NCBI RefSeq assembly: GCF_021559775.1
Contig: NZ_CP056047.1
Location: 2,666,001 to 2,730,000, forward strand
Source: Gillisella vitis
GTDB lineage: Bacteria > Pseudomonadota > Alphaproteobacteria > Rhizobiales > Rhizobiaceae
DNA: 64,000 nucleotides
Reading direction: 5' to 3'
Of this stretch, positions 11,175 through 24,549 are shown in pieces. The notes under the pieces are model-generated. The model did no database searches. It had not been told where the DNA came from and worked only from the letters and a program-made list of their open reading frames with translations. Position numbers and translations under genes: made by a program. Every line of letters starts with the position of its first letter. Positions within the stretch are counted from its first letter, which is position 1.

Positions 11175-12461
11175 ATGGACATGATGGTCATTTCGGCGCT
11201 TAACCCTGGTTTGCGTGCCTGTCGTTTACTCGCCACGAAAGCGCGGCAAGCCGGTGCTTTGGCATGCCGCCTGCTCAGGCATAGCGGCGGCAATTTCGGC
11301 ATGATGACGGCGGTTCTGCTGCCGGTATCCATCGGCGTGGCAGGTCTGGCGATGGACGCGACCGAGATGGTGCAGTCGAGAAGTGCCTTGCAAAGCTCGG
11401 TGGATGCCGCGGCCCTTGCCGCCGCCTCGGCAATGAGCAACGGCATGAGCGAGGCTGACGCCATTGCGCTTGCCAAGAGCTTCCTTTCCTCGCAGCTGGC
11501 CAATACCATGGCCAGAGACGAAAACACCAGTTCGGTGGACCAGATCACACAGGCGGAACCGGATATTTCCGTCAAGACTACCCAGGTCAACAGCTCATCG
11601 ACCTCCTATGACGTAGAACTGACAGGCAGCTACACCATAACGATGAACCCGCTTTCGAGGGTTTTGGGCTGGGAGACCGTGACGCTGAAAGCCTATGGCA
11701 AGGCCCAGGCCGCGACCACGGCCTCCGAAAGCCCGCTCTCTATGTATCTGGTGCTCGACCGGTCAGGCTCGATGAATGATGAAACGGCGACGACCTACAC
11801 GGGGACCTGCACCAAAACCACGACGTCTGGCTATGGGTGGAACAAGAAGACCACGACGACGAGCTATAGCTGCACGAAAAACTACACGAAGATCGAATCC
11901 CTGAAGCTGGCCGTCGCCGATCTGGCCGCACAGCTCAAGAAGGCCGATCCAAACAGTGAATATGTACGCACCGGTGCCGATTCCTACAATGCCAGTGCCG
12001 ATACCGCCCAGGCGATGAGCTGGGGAACCGCCAATGTCGTCACCTACGTCAACGCGCTCAGCGCTACCGGCGGCACCGATGCCAGGGGCGCGCTGAGTGC
12101 TGCCTATAGCGCGCTGCAAACATCCAACAAGACAGAGATTACCGCCCATAATGTGTCAAGCGTCAGCAAGATCGGCCGCTACATCGTGTTCATGACGGAC
12201 GGCGAAATGACCGGCAACAGCAGCAGCTGGAGCTCCAGCATCGACTCTGCTGTGCGCAGCCAATGCACCAGCATCAAGGCCGACGGCATCCAGATCTATA
12301 CGGTTGCGTTCATGGCACCGGCCAATGGCAAGTCGCTGCTCAGTGCCTGTGCCAGCGACGCCTCGCACTATTACGAGGCGACAGACGCAGCAAGCCTTGT
12401 CGCCGCCTTCGGGGAAATCGGCAAGAAAGCGACCTCCACCTCGACCCGCCTGACGAACTGA
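11175..12461 (+). CDS. TadG-like protein with von Willebrand factor A domain
   Basis: Likely a membrane-anchored, mostly extracytoplasmic protein. A Tad-type N-terminal segment (GGNFGMMTAVLLPVSIGVAG, a single hydrophobic helix) is followed by the typical DAAALAAASAMS stretch, then a von Willebrand A domain with the MIDAS motif DRSGSMND. An unusual insertion rich in Thr, Lys, Tyr and Cys lies directly after the MIDAS. TadG-type proteins serve Flp/Tad pilus assembly, but no other tad gene is nearby, so this is an orphan. The frame is open from a GTG at 11124, with ATGs at 11148 and 11175; no ribosome site decides between them, and 11175 is chosen as the nearest ATG before the basic N-terminus. 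Confidence 0.8.
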   Translation: MDMMVISALNPGLRACRLLATKARQAGALACRLLRHSGGNFGMMTAVLLPVSIGVAGLAMDATEMVQSRSALQSSVDAAALAAASAMSNGMSEADAIALAKSFLSSQLANTMARDENTSSVDQITQAEPDISVKTTQVNSSSTSYDVELTGSYTITMNPLSRVLGWETVTLKAYGKAQAATTASESPLSMYLVLDRSGSMNDETATTYTGTCTKTTTSGYGWNKKTTTTSYSCTKNYTKIESLKLAVADLAAQLKKADPNSEYVRTGADSYNASADTAQAMSWGTANVVTYVNALSATGGTDARGALSAAYSALQTSNKTEITAHNVSSVSKIGRYIVFMTDGEMTGNSSSWSSSIDSAVRSQCTSIKADGIQIYTVAFMAPANGKSLLSACASDASHYYEATDAASLVAAFGEIGKKATSTSTRLTN

Positions 12462-12553
12462 TTTTGGCAGGTCAAAACCAGGCTAGGCCAAGATGTCTGG
12501 AACTTTACCCCTCTGGCGCGCCTTTAGCCTCCTTGAAACACAAGGAGCGAACC

Positions 12554-12766
12554 ATGGAAGACACACCGTCGCTGAAACTGGCAAAGCGCTATCTGGAACT
12601 GGGCGGCACCCGAAAATTGAAGATGGACGACAACATCACCGATACCCGCAAATGGGAAGGCGAACCGGCGGAAGCCGCCAAATTCTGGGAGGACCATATC
12701 GAGGTTCTGGCAGAGGGCGAGCGCAAGCAGGTCGAGGACTTTCTGCCGTCTATGAACGACAAGTAG
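12554..12766 (+). CDS. Small conserved-looking hypothetical protein
   Basis: A 70-residue, highly charged soluble protein (MEDTPSLKLAKRYLELGG at its start) without a membrane segment or recognisable domain. The start is well supported by AAGGAG eight bases before the ATG. It lies 92 bases after the TadG-like gene on the same strand and could be co-transcribed with it. Codon use is like its neighbours, which supports a real gene. Function unknown. Confidence 0.7.
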   Translation: MEDTPSLKLAKRYLELGGTRKLKMDDNITDTRKWEGEPAEAAKFWEDHIEVLAEGERKQVEDFLPSMNDK

Positions 12767-13082
12767 CGAGGCGGATGGCTTGCGGGCTGGCCATATCCTT
12801 GCGGCCCATCCCGAACATACCTCGATTATCGCAGGCCCTCTTAGCTTTCGTGATGACGCAAAGGGCGAAGTATTGGCACAAAGTGCGGACGCTAGAATAA
12901 TCCCAAGAATAATCCGGGGCTTAACTGAGCCATAAAAACACGAAGCAACGACTGCTCTTCAAAAAAATACGCTGTTGCAACTATTCGCCAAGGATGCATA
13001 CACTGCATGTGCCGGTGGTTGGCAAACCGCATGACCATCGGTCTCGCGCCCTGCCCTTTCCTCCTCACCATGTGGCGAAGTC
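12767..13082. other. Intergenic region upstream of the glycogen operon
   Basis: About 316 bases without a convincing gene. A possible sigma-70 promoter for glgP is TTGCAA (12975-12980), an 18-base spacer and TACACT (12999-13004). No strong hairpin or known riboswitch was seen. Confidence 0.4.
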
Positions 13083-15551
13083 ATGAATGAAACTCATCCA
13101 AAGGCCGATCTTCCCCTTCCAACACCCCGTGTTTCCAATCCGGAAACGCTTGCCGCCGAAATCATCGAGCGGCTGACCTATGGTATCGGCAAGGATGCGA
13201 AGGTTGCCAAGCCGCATGACTGGCTGACCGCCACCATTCTCGTGGTGCGTGACCGCATTATCGACAAGTGGATGGAATCCACCCGCCAGACCTATGCCAC
13301 AAATGCCAAGCGGGTCTATTATTTGTCGCTGGAGTTTCTGATCGGCCGGTTGATGCGCGATGCGATGACCAATCTCGGTCTGGTCGAGGAGATCAAGGCA
13401 GCGCTGGAATCGCTCGGCGTCGATCTTGGCATCATCGCCGGGCTGGAGCCCGATGCGGCGCTGGGCAATGGCGGACTTGGCCGTCTGGCTGCCTGCTTCA
13501 TGGAAAGCATGGCGACCGTAAATATCCCGGCCTATGGCTATGGTATTCGCTACGTCCACGGCCTGTTTCGCCAGCAGATGGCCGATGGCTGGCAGGTGGA
13601 GCTGCCCGAGACGTGGCTCGCCCACGGCAATCCCTGGGAATTTGAGCGGCGCGAAAGCTCCTATGAAGTCGGCTTCGGCGGCGGCGTCGAGACCGCGTCG
13701 AACGGCACCAGTGGCGAGGAGATCCGCCATGTCTGGAAGCCGAGCGAGCGGGTGATTGCCACTGCCTATGACACGCCGATCGTCGGCTGGCGCGGCGAGC
13801 GCATCAACACGCTTCGGCTCTGGTCGGCCCAGCCGATTGACCCGATCCTGCTCGATGCCTTCAATGCAGGCGACCATATCGGTGCGCTGCGCGAAAGCAA
13901 CCGGGCCGAAAGCCTGACCCGTGTTCTCTACCCGGCCGATGCGACCGCCGCTGGCCAGGAATTGCGATTGCGGCAGGAATATTTCTTCTGCTCGGCCTCG
14001 CTACAGGACATCGTCCGGCGTCATCTCCAGCACGGCAATGCGCTGATCGACCTGCCGAAAAAGGTGGCGATCCAGCTGAACGACACGCATCCTGCCGTCT
14101 CTGTCGCTGAACTGATGCGGCAATTGACCGACGTCCACGGCATGGACTTCGACACCGCCTGGGACGTGACCCGTGAGACCTTCTCCTATACCAACCACAC
14201 GCTGCTGCCCGAAGCGCTGGAAAGCTGGCCGGTGCCGCTGTTCGAGCGGCTGTTGCCACGCCATATGCAGTTGGTCTACGCGATCAACGCCAAATGCCTG
14301 GTGGAAGCGCGCAAGCAGAAGAATTTCACCGATCTGGAAATCACCAGCCTGTCGCTGATCGATGAAAGCGGCGACCGCCGGGTGCGGATGGGCAATCTGG
14401 CCTTCATGGGCTCCCATTCGATCAACGGCGTCTCGGCCCTGCATACCGAGCTGATGAAGGAAACGGTATTCGCCACCCTGCATAAGCTCTATCCAGACCG
14501 GATCAACAACAAGACCAATGGCATTACTCCGCGCCGCTGGCTGATGCAGTGCAACCCCGGCCTGACCTCGCTGATCCGCGAATCGATCGGCGACGACTTC
14601 CTTGACGATGCCGAAAAGCTGACCGCGCTGGATGCCTTTGCCAAGGACAGCGCCTTCCAGCAGAAATTTGCCGCTGTCAAGCGGGCCAACAAGGAGCAAC
14701 TGGCCAATCTGGTTGCCAGCCGCATGGGCATCAGGCTTGACCCTTCGGCGATGTTCGACATCCAGATCAAGCGCATCCACGAATACAAGCGCCAGCTCTT
14801 GAACATCATCGAGACCGTGGCGCTGTATGACCAGATCCGCTCGCATCCGGAACGCGACTGGGCACCGCGCGTCAAGTTGTTCGCTGGCAAGGCGGCACCG
14901 AGCTATCACAATGCCAAGCTGATCATCAAACTGGCCAATGACGTGGCGCGGGTCATCAACAATGATCCCTCGGTGCGCGGCCTGCTGAAAGTGGTGTTCA
15001 TTCCCAATTACAATGTGTCGCTGGCCGAAGTCATGGTGCCGGCAGCCGATCTCTCCGAACAAATTTCCACCGCCGGCATGGAAGCATCGGGAACCGGGAA
15101 CATGAAGTTCGCGTTAAACGGTGCGCTGACCATCGGCACCCTGGATGGGGCCAATGTGGAAATGCGCGATCACGTCGGAGAAGACAATATCTTTATCTTT
15201 GGAATGACTGCGGAAGAGGTCGGCAAGGTGCGTGCCGAGGGGCACACCCCGCGCCCGATCATCGAACGGTCGCGCGAACTGTCCCAGGCGCTGGCCGCCA
15301 TTGCGTCCGGCGTGTTCTCGCCTGACGATCGGGACCGGTTCGCCAGCCTGGTGGATGGGCTCTATAACCATGACTGGTTCATGGTGGCTGCCGATTTCGA
15401 TGCCTATGCCACAGCCCAACGTCAGGTGGACGCGGTCTGGACCGACCAGTCCCTCTGGCAATCCAAAGCCATTCTGAATACGGCCCGCATGGGCTGGTTC
15501 TCCTCCGACCGGACGATCAGACAGTATACGGCCGACATCTGGAGAGCCTGA
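13083..15551 (+). CDS. glgP: Glycogen phosphorylase
   Basis: Cytoplasmic PLP enzyme of 822 residues that removes glucose-1-phosphate from the non-reducing ends of glycogen. The family signature around the PLP lysine, EASGTGNMKFALNGALTIG, is intact near residue 675, and the N-terminal KRVYYLSLEFLIGR and LGNGGLGRLAACF motifs are present. Length is normal. It is the first gene of the glgP-glgB-glgC-glgA-pgm-glgX set; its stop overlaps the glgB start by one base (TGATG), indicating coupling. The same gene order is known from Agrobacterium. Confidence 0.97.
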   Translation: MNETHPKADLPLPTPRVSNPETLAAEIIERLTYGIGKDAKVAKPHDWLTATILVVRDRIIDKWMESTRQTYATNAKRVYYLSLEFLIGRLMRDAMTNLGLVEEIKAALESLGVDLGIIAGLEPDAALGNGGLGRLAACFMESMATVNIPAYGYGIRYVHGLFRQQMADGWQVELPETWLAHGNPWEFERRESSYEVGFGGGVETASNGTSGEEIRHVWKPSERVIATAYDTPIVGWRGERINTLRLWSAQPIDPILLDAFNAGDHIGALRESNRAESLTRVLYPADATAAGQELRLRQEYFFCSASLQDIVRRHLQHGNALIDLPKKVAIQLNDTHPAVSVAELMRQLTDVHGMDFDTAWDVTRETFSYTNHTLLPEALESWPVPLFERLLPRHMQLVYAINAKCLVEARKQKNFTDLEITSLSLIDESGDRRVRMGNLAFMGSHSINGVSALHTELMKETVFATLHKLYPDRINNKTNGITPRRWLMQCNPGLTSLIRESIGDDFLDDAEKLTALDAFAKDSAFQQKFAAVKRANKEQLANLVASRMGIRLDPSAMFDIQIKRIHEYKRQLLNIIETVALYDQIRSHPERDWAPRVKLFAGKAAPSYHNAKLIIKLANDVARVINNDPSVRGLLKVVFIPNYNVSLAEVMVPAADLSEQISTAGMEASGTGNMKFALNGALTIGTLDGANVEMRDHVGEDNIFIFGMTAEEVGKVRAEGHTPRPIIERSRELSQALAAIASGVFSPDDRDRFASLVDGLYNHDWFMVAADFDAYATAQRQVDAVWTDQSLWQSKAILNTARMGWFSSDRTIRQYTADIWRA

Positions 15552-17800
15552 TGAAGAAAACAACCAGGCAGACGCAGGTATCAGCCGAGAGCGGCCATCC
15601 GCCCTCCGCTGACCACCTGTCTTCTGCCGAGATCGAAGCCATCGTCGCCGGCCTGCACACCGATCCGTTTTCGGTGCTCGGCGTTCATGCCGGAGCGAAT
15701 GGGTTCATTGCCCGCTGTTTTGTGCCGGGCGCCGAAAGCATTACCGCGCTCACGCTCGACGGCAGCCTTGCCGGAGAGCTGGCCTGTCTTGACCCAGCTG
15801 GTTTTTTCGCCGGTCCGGTGGCGATCAAGACCCAGCAGCCACTGCGCTACCGCGCCTGCCGGGGCGATGTGGAATGGTCGCTGACCGATCCATACAGTTT
15901 CGGGCCGGTTCTCGGACCGATGGACGATTACTTTCTGCGTGAAGGCTCACATCTGCGGCTGTTCGACAAGATGGGTGCCCATCCTATCAAGCATCAGGGC
16001 GTCGATGGCTTTCATTTCGCCGTCTGGGCGCCGAATGCAAGACGGGTCTCGGTGGTCGGCGATTTCAATGAATGGGATGGACGCCGCCATGTGATGCGAT
16101 TGCGCCGCGATACCGGCATCTGGGAGATTTTCGCCCCCGATGTCCGGCCTGGTTCGGCCTATAAATACGAGATCATCGGCGTCAATGGCGAGCTTTTGCC
16201 GCTGAAGGCCGATCCTTTCGCCCGCCGCAGCGAGTTTCGCCCGCAGACCGCGTCCGTCACCGCCGCCGAGCTTTCCCAGAACTGGGAGGATGCGGCGCAT
16301 CTGGCCCATTGGGGCAGCATTGACAAACGCCGCCAGCCGATTTCGGTCTATGAGGTCCATGCTGGTTCCTGGCAAAAGCGGCCTGACGGCACATTCCTCA
16401 GTTGGGACGAGCTGGCGGAACGGCTGATCCCCTATTGCACCGAAATGGGCTTTACCCATATCGAATTCCTGCCCATTACCGAACATCCCTATGACCCTTC
16501 TTGGGGCTATCAGACGACAGGTCTTTACGCGCCAAGCGCGCGGTTTGGCGAGCCGGAAGGCTTTGCCCGCTTCGTCAATGGCTGTCACAAGGTCGGCCTC
16601 AGCGTCATTCTCGACTGGGTTCCGGCCCATTTCCCGACCGATGCCCATGGGCTGCGGTTTTTCGACGGCACGGCTCTTTACGAGCACGAGGATCCGCGCA
16701 AGGGCTTCCACCCCGATTGGAACACCGCCATCTACAATTACGGACGGATCGAGGTTCTCTCCTACCTGGTCAACAATGCGCTGTATTGGGCGGAAAAATT
16801 TCACCTGGATGGCGTGCGGGTCGATGCGGTCGCCTCGATGCTCTATCTCGACTATTCCCGCAAGGAAGGCGAGTGGATCCCCAATGAATATGGCGGGCGA
16901 GAAAACCTGGAGGCGGTGCGCTTCCTGCAAAAGATGAACGAGCATCTCTATGGCGCCCATCCGCAGGTGATGACCATTGCGGAGGAAAGCACCTCCTGGC
17001 CGAAAGTGTCCCAGCCGGTCCACGAGGGCGGGCTTGGATTCGGCTTCAAGTGGAACATGGGCTTCATGCACGACACTTTGAGCTATTTTGCCCGCGACCC
17101 CGTGCATCGCAAGCACCATCACCATGAAATCACCTTCGGGTTGATCTATGCCTATAGCGAAAATTTCATGCTGCCGATTTCCCACGATGAAGTGGTGCAT
17201 GGCAAAGGTTCGATGATTGCCAAAATGCCTGGAGACGATTGGCAAAAATTTGCCAATCTTCGCGCCTATTATGGCTTCATGTGGGGTTATCCTGGCAAGA
17301 AATTGCTGTTTATGGGGCAGGAATTTGCCCAGTGGAGCGAATGGAGCGAGGAACGGTCGCTGGACTGGAACCTGCTGCAATATCCGCTGCATGAGGGCAT
17401 GCGCCGCCTGGTGCGTGATCTGAACTTTACCTATCGTAACAAGCCGGCGCTGCATGCCCGCGATTGCGAGGGTGAAGGCTTCGAATGGCTGATCAGCGAG
17501 GATGCCGATCAATCGGTCTTTGCCTGGCTGCGCAAGACGCCCGGCGAAAGGCCGGTGGCTGTTATCGCCAACCTGACGCCGGTCTATTACCAGCGTTACG
17601 ACGTACCTCTGCCGGTGGCAGGCCGGTGGCGGGAAATCCTCAATACCGATGCCGAGATCTATGGCGGTAGCGGCAAGGGCAATGGCGGCCGGGTGGAGGC
17701 CGTACTCGATGCGGCAACCGCCTCTGACAAGGCGCCATGGGCGCACGCGACGCTGTCACTGCCGCCGCTGGCAGTGATTATGCTGGAGTTGGAACAGTAA
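15551..17800 (+). CDS. glgB: 1,4-alpha-glucan branching enzyme
   Basis: GH13 enzyme of 749 residues that introduces alpha-1,6 branches into glycogen. An N-terminal carbohydrate-binding N1 segment and CBM48 (FAVWAPNARRVSVVGDFNEW) precede the catalytic barrel, which has the nucleophile motif DGVRVDAVASMLY, the acid EES and the SHDEVVHGKGS motif. A C-terminal all-beta domain completes the usual length. It overlaps glgP by one base. The 138-base gap to glgC holds two palindromes, so downstream genes may be expressed at a different level. Confidence 0.97.
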   Translation: MKKTTRQTQVSAESGHPPSADHLSSAEIEAIVAGLHTDPFSVLGVHAGANGFIARCFVPGAESITALTLDGSLAGELACLDPAGFFAGPVAIKTQQPLRYRACRGDVEWSLTDPYSFGPVLGPMDDYFLREGSHLRLFDKMGAHPIKHQGVDGFHFAVWAPNARRVSVVGDFNEWDGRRHVMRLRRDTGIWEIFAPDVRPGSAYKYEIIGVNGELLPLKADPFARRSEFRPQTASVTAAELSQNWEDAAHLAHWGSIDKRRQPISVYEVHAGSWQKRPDGTFLSWDELAERLIPYCTEMGFTHIEFLPITEHPYDPSWGYQTTGLYAPSARFGEPEGFARFVNGCHKVGLSVILDWVPAHFPTDAHGLRFFDGTALYEHEDPRKGFHPDWNTAIYNYGRIEVLSYLVNNALYWAEKFHLDGVRVDAVASMLYLDYSRKEGEWIPNEYGGRENLEAVRFLQKMNEHLYGAHPQVMTIAEESTSWPKVSQPVHEGGLGFGFKWNMGFMHDTLSYFARDPVHRKHHHHEITFGLIYAYSENFMLPISHDEVVHGKGSMIAKMPGDDWQKFANLRAYYGFMWGYPGKKLLFMGQEFAQWSEWSEERSLDWNLLQYPLHEGMRRLVRDLNFTYRNKPALHARDCEGEGFEWLISEDADQSVFAWLRKTPGERPVAVIANLTPVYYQRYDVPLPVAGRWREILNTDAEIYGGSGKGNGGRVEAVLDAATASDKAPWAHATLSLPPLAVIMLELEQ

Positions 17801-17899
17801 GCATCGGACCGAAAGTTAAGAGCCGGTTTTCGGATAAATCCGATGCGTAAACAAAAACTGAGAGCATCGAGCTAATTCCGGTTTTCTGTACGATGCTCT
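17801..17899. repeat. Two intergenic palindromes between glgB and glgC
   Basis: The first has arms GCATCGGA (17801-17808) and TCCGATGC (17839-17846), with the internal motif CCGGTTTTCGG. The second has arms AGAGCATCG (17861-17869) and CGATGCTCT (17891-17899). The first is closely related to the copy at 30087-30132 and to other short palindromes in the window. It may act as an mRNA stability element inside the operon. Confidence 0.75.
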
Positions 17900-17938
17900 C
17901 GGACGAACACGTATTTTAGACATGCGGGAGGAGATTGC

Positions 17939-19204
17939 ATGACGCCGACAAAGAGAATTCAGCCGCTGGCGCGCGATGCCATGGCGTATGTACTGGCCGG
18001 CGGACGCGGCAGCCGCCTTAAGGAGCTGACCGACCGGCGGGCAAAACCCGCCGTCTATTTCGGTGGCAAGGCCCGGATCATCGATTTTGCCCTGTCGAAT
18101 GCGCTAAACTCCGGCATTCGCCGCATTGGCGTCGCCACCCAATACAAGGCCCATTCGCTGATCCGCCACATGCAGCGTGGCTGGGATTTCCTGCGGCCCG
18201 AGCGCAATGAAAGCTTCGACATCCTGCCCGCCAGCCAGCGCGTTTCTGAAACGCAATGGTATGAAGGCACGGCGGATGCCGTCTTCCAGAATATCGATAT
18301 TATCGAGCCTTATGGCCCGGAATATATGGTGATCCTGGCGGGCGACCACGTCTACAAGATGGACTATGAATTCATGCTCCAGCAGCATGTTGACAGCGGT
18401 GCCGATGTCACCATTGGCTGCATGGAAGTGCCGCGCATGGAAGCTTCGGCGTTCGGTGTCATGCATGTCGACGACAAGGACCAGATCATTGCCTTCGTCG
18501 AAAAGCCCGCCGATCCACCGGGCATTCCCGGCAACGAGACCATGGCGCTGGCCTCGATGGGCATCTACGTGTTCCACACCAAATTCCTGATGGATTGCCT
18601 GCGCCGCGACGCCGCCGACCCCAATTCCAGCCGGGATTTTGGCAAGGACATCATTCCCTATATCGTCGAACACGGCAAAGCCGTGGCGCATCGCTTTGCC
18701 TCCTCATGCGTGCGCTCGGATTTCGAAAAGACCCCGTATTGGCGCGATGTCGGCACCATCGATGCCTATTGGCAGGCCAATGTCGACCTGACCGACATCC
18801 TGCCGGAACTGGATATCTACGATAAATCCTGGCCGATCTGGACCTATGCCGAAATCAATCCGCCGGCAAAATTCGTCCACGACGATGAAGGTCGTCGCGG
18901 TTCGGCGATTTCCTCTCTGGTCTCGGGCGATTGCATCATATCCGGCTCGACGCTCTATCGCAGCCTGCTGTTTACCGGGGTTCGCGCCAATTCCTATTCA
19001 AGGCTGGAAGGTGCCGTCATTCTGCCCAAGGTGACCATTGGCCGTCATGCCCGCTTGACCAATGTGGTGATCGACCATGGCGTCGCCATTCCCGAAGGGC
19101 TGATCGTCGGCGAAGACCCGGAAATCGACGCCAAACGCTTCCGCCGCAGTGAAAACGGTATCTGCCTGATTACCCAGGCGATGATTGACAAGCTGGGGCT
19201 GTAG
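17939..19204 (+). CDS. glgC: Glucose-1-phosphate adenylyltransferase (ADP-glucose pyrophosphorylase)
   Basis: A protein of 421 residues making ADP-glucose from ATP and glucose-1-phosphate, the regulated step of bacterial glycogen synthesis. The nucleotidyltransferase signature [20 protein letters not shown] lies at the N-terminus, and FVEKP and the C-terminal left-handed beta-helix are present. The Agrobacterium enzyme is known to be activated by fructose-6-phosphate and pyruvate; the same is likely here. A good ribosome site (GGGAGGAGA) precedes the ATG. glgA begins five bases after its stop. Confidence 0.97.
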   Translation: MTPTKRIQPLARDAMAYVLAGGRGSRLKELTDRRAKPAVYFGGKARIIDFALSNALNSGIRRIGVATQYKAHSLIRHMQRGWDFLRPERNESFDILPASQRVSETQWYEGTADAVFQNIDIIEPYGPEYMVILAGDHVYKMDYEFMLQQHVDSGADVTIGCMEVPRMEASAFGVMHVDDKDQIIAFVEKPADPPGIPGNETMALASMGIYVFHTKFLMDCLRRDAADPNSSRDFGKDIIPYIVEHGKAVAHRFASSCVRSDFEKTPYWRDVGTIDAYWQANVDLTDILPELDIYDKSWPIWTYAEINPPAKFVHDDEGRRGSAISSLVSGDCIISGSTLYRSLLFTGVRANSYSRLEGAVILPKVTIGRHARLTNVVIDHGVAIPEGLIVGEDPEIDAKRFRRSENGICLITQAMIDKLGL

Positions 19205-19209
19205 AGCAC

Positions 19210-22282
<3,073 letters not shown>

Positions 22283-22296
22283 TCGCGGATGGCCCT

Positions 22297-24246
22297 ATGA
22301 CAGGTGCTGGCGCTCGTCTGACCGCAACAGGCGCGGAGTTTGCGGTCTATTCCCGTGATGCCGAGCATCTGGACCTGTGCCTGTTTGATGAGACCGGAGA
22401 CACCGAACTTCGCCGCCTGCCAATGCAGCGCGGCGAAGACGATCTGCACCGGCTGACCGTCGAAGGACTGGTCGTTGGAGCGCGATACGGCTACCGCGCC
22501 CATGGGCCGTATGATCCCGACCAAGGCCTGTGGTTTGATCCAGCAAAACTGCTGGTCGATCCCTATGCGCTGGAAATCGACCGTCCCTTCCGTCACGATC
22601 CGCGCCTCAGCCAATTTGGCGAGGACACCGCCGATCTGGCGCCTAAGGCCATCCTGACCGTGCCCGGGCAGGCCGTGCTGGAGCCGCCCCGCCTGCCAGA
22701 TGGCGGCTTTATCTATGAATTGCCGGTGCGCGGCTTCACCATGCTGCATCCTGATGTGCCTGAAAACCTGCGCGGCACGGTGGCGGCCCTCGCCCATCCT
22801 TCCATCATCGCCCATCTGCAAGCCATTGGCGTCGATGCGGTGGAGCTTTTACCGATCATTGCCTGGATCGATGAACGGCACCTGCCGCCGCTCGGCCTTT
22901 CCAACAGCTGGGGCTATAACCCTGTCGCCCTGATGGCGCTCGACCCGCGCCTCTGCCCCGGCGGGGTGGAAGAATTGCGCCGCACCGTCGAATGCCTGCA
23001 TGAGAATGGCATCGGCGTCATCCTCGATCTGGTCTTCAACCATTCCGGTGAAAGCGACCGGTTCGGCGCAACGCTGTCGATGCGCGGCCTCGACAACAGG
23101 AGCTATTACCGGCACCTGCCCGACCAGCCGGGCGTGCTGGTCAACGATACCGGCTGCGGCAATACCATTGCCTGCGACAGACCGGTGGTGCGCCAGCTGA
23201 TCCTCGACACACTCAGCCATTTCGTCCTGGCGGCGGGCGTCGATGGCTTTCGTTTCGATCTCGCCCCGGTCCTGGGCCGGACCGCGACGGGCTTTGAGGC
23301 GCAAGGCGAGATGCTGACGGCCATGCTCCAGGACCCGATTTTGAAGGACCGGGTGATGATTGCCGAGCCCTGGGACATTGGTCCGGGCGGCTATCAGCTC
23401 GGCAATTTCCCGGCACCGTTTCTGGAATGGAACGACCGCGCCCGCGACACGATGCGCCGCTTCTGGCGCGGCGATGATGGGCTGACCGGGGAGATGGCCA
23501 CGGTGCTGGCGGGTTCATCGGATATTTTCTCGCGCAACGGCAGCCCTCACACCCGCAGCGTCAATTTCATCGCCGCCCATGACGGTTTCACGCTGCACGA
23601 TCTGGTGTCCTATGCCCATAAGCACAATGAGGCGAATGGCGAGGATAACAGAGACGGCCATAATGACAATCACAGCTGGAACAATGGCGCTGAGGGCGAA
23701 ACCAGCGACCCTGATATCCTGACCGCCCGCAAGCGTGATTGTACCGCTCTGCTCTCCACCCTGTTTGCCTCGAAAGGCTGGGTGATGCTGACGGCTGGCG
23801 ATGAAGGCGGTCGCAGCCAGCGCGGCAATAACAATGCCTATTGCCAGGACAATGCCATCACCTGGCTGGACTGGGCAGCGCTCGATGCCGATCTGCTCGC
23901 CCACACCGGACGGTTGGCCGCCCTGCGCAAACGGTTTCCGGCCCTCGCAGATCCAGCCTTTTTCACCGGCAATGGCGATGTCAGCTGGATTGATGCCTCC
24001 GGCCAGTCGATGCGCGTCGAGAGCTGGCAAGATCCGCAGACCCGCTTCTTAGGCCTGCTGGTGGCCACGCCGGATCGAACCACAGGACGCGACACGCGGT
24101 TGACAATCCTGATCAACAGGGGTGAAGCCTGTGGCGTCAATCTACCCGCCTCAACGGGAGGGGGATGGCGGGAGGTTTTTTCGGATGCAGCTGTTTCAAA
24201 ACTGGTGATGGAACCACGCCATGTGGCATTTCTCGTCGAAGGTTGA
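22297..24246 (+). CDS. glgX: Glycogen debranching enzyme (isoamylase type)
   Basis: GH13 enzyme of 649 residues hydrolysing alpha-1,6 branches of phosphorylase-trimmed glycogen. CBM48 at the N-terminus (GAEFAVYSRDAEHLDLCLF) is followed by the barrel with DGFRFDLAPVLGR (nucleophile), IAEPWDIGPGGYQLG (acid) and FIAAHDGFTLHDLVSY, the GlgX hallmarks. It starts 14 bases after pgm and is the last gene of the operon. It is slightly shorter than E. coli GlgX (657 residues). It completes a full synthesis-and-breakdown set in one transcriptional direction. Confidence 0.95.
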   Translation: MTGAGARLTATGAEFAVYSRDAEHLDLCLFDETGDTELRRLPMQRGEDDLHRLTVEGLVVGARYGYRAHGPYDPDQGLWFDPAKLLVDPYALEIDRPFRHDPRLSQFGEDTADLAPKAILTVPGQAVLEPPRLPDGGFIYELPVRGFTMLHPDVPENLRGTVAALAHPSIIAHLQAIGVDAVELLPIIAWIDERHLPPLGLSNSWGYNPVALMALDPRLCPGGVEELRRTVECLHENGIGVILDLVFNHSGESDRFGATLSMRGLDNRSYYRHLPDQPGVLVNDTGCGNTIACDRPVVRQLILDTLSHFVLAAGVDGFRFDLAPVLGRTATGFEAQGEMLTAMLQDPILKDRVMIAEPWDIGPGGYQLGNFPAPFLEWNDRARDTMRRFWRGDDGLTGEMATVLAGSSDIFSRNGSPHTRSVNFIAAHDGFTLHDLVSYAHKHNEANGEDNRDGHNDNHSWNNGAEGETSDPDILTARKRDCTALLSTLFASKGWVMLTAGDEGGRSQRGNNNAYCQDNAITWLDWAALDADLLAHTGRLAALRKRFPALADPAFFTGNGDVSWIDASGQSMRVESWQDPQTRFLGLLVATPDRTTGRDTRLTILINRGEACGVNLPASTGGGWREVFSDAAVSKLVMEPRHVAFLVEG

Positions 24247-24549
24247 GCCAGTCAGCACAAGATGTGCCTTGACCACCAATGCCGGGCCTCGTGGTTTCCA
24301 CCGGAGCAGAACGCAGAAACGACATGATAAGCGCCCACATTCATTGAATGATTTTTATAGAAAACGTCTTTAAACCATTCCCCAGCACACCGGAATTAAC
24401 GAATTTCTCATTCTTTCCGCTCGATTCTGAGCATTCAGGACATGGTTTTAAACAATTATCGAGTGCGTGATTTTCAGCCGCCACAAATGGCGATAGGGTT
24501 CTTTTTGATCTGAACACCCACCAGAGCCCCAACCCAACGAGAGTAGAGT
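24247..24549. other. Intergenic region between glgX and the MaoC gene
   Basis: About 300 bases, A+T-rich in the second half, with no convincing gene. It must contain the end of the glycogen transcript and the promoter of the following gene, but no clear terminator stem or promoter could be fixed by eye. Confidence 0.4.

Noticed and set aside
15947..17746. Long minus-strand frame opposite glgB
   Set aside because: Shadow of glgB; composition follows the codon positions of the sense gene.
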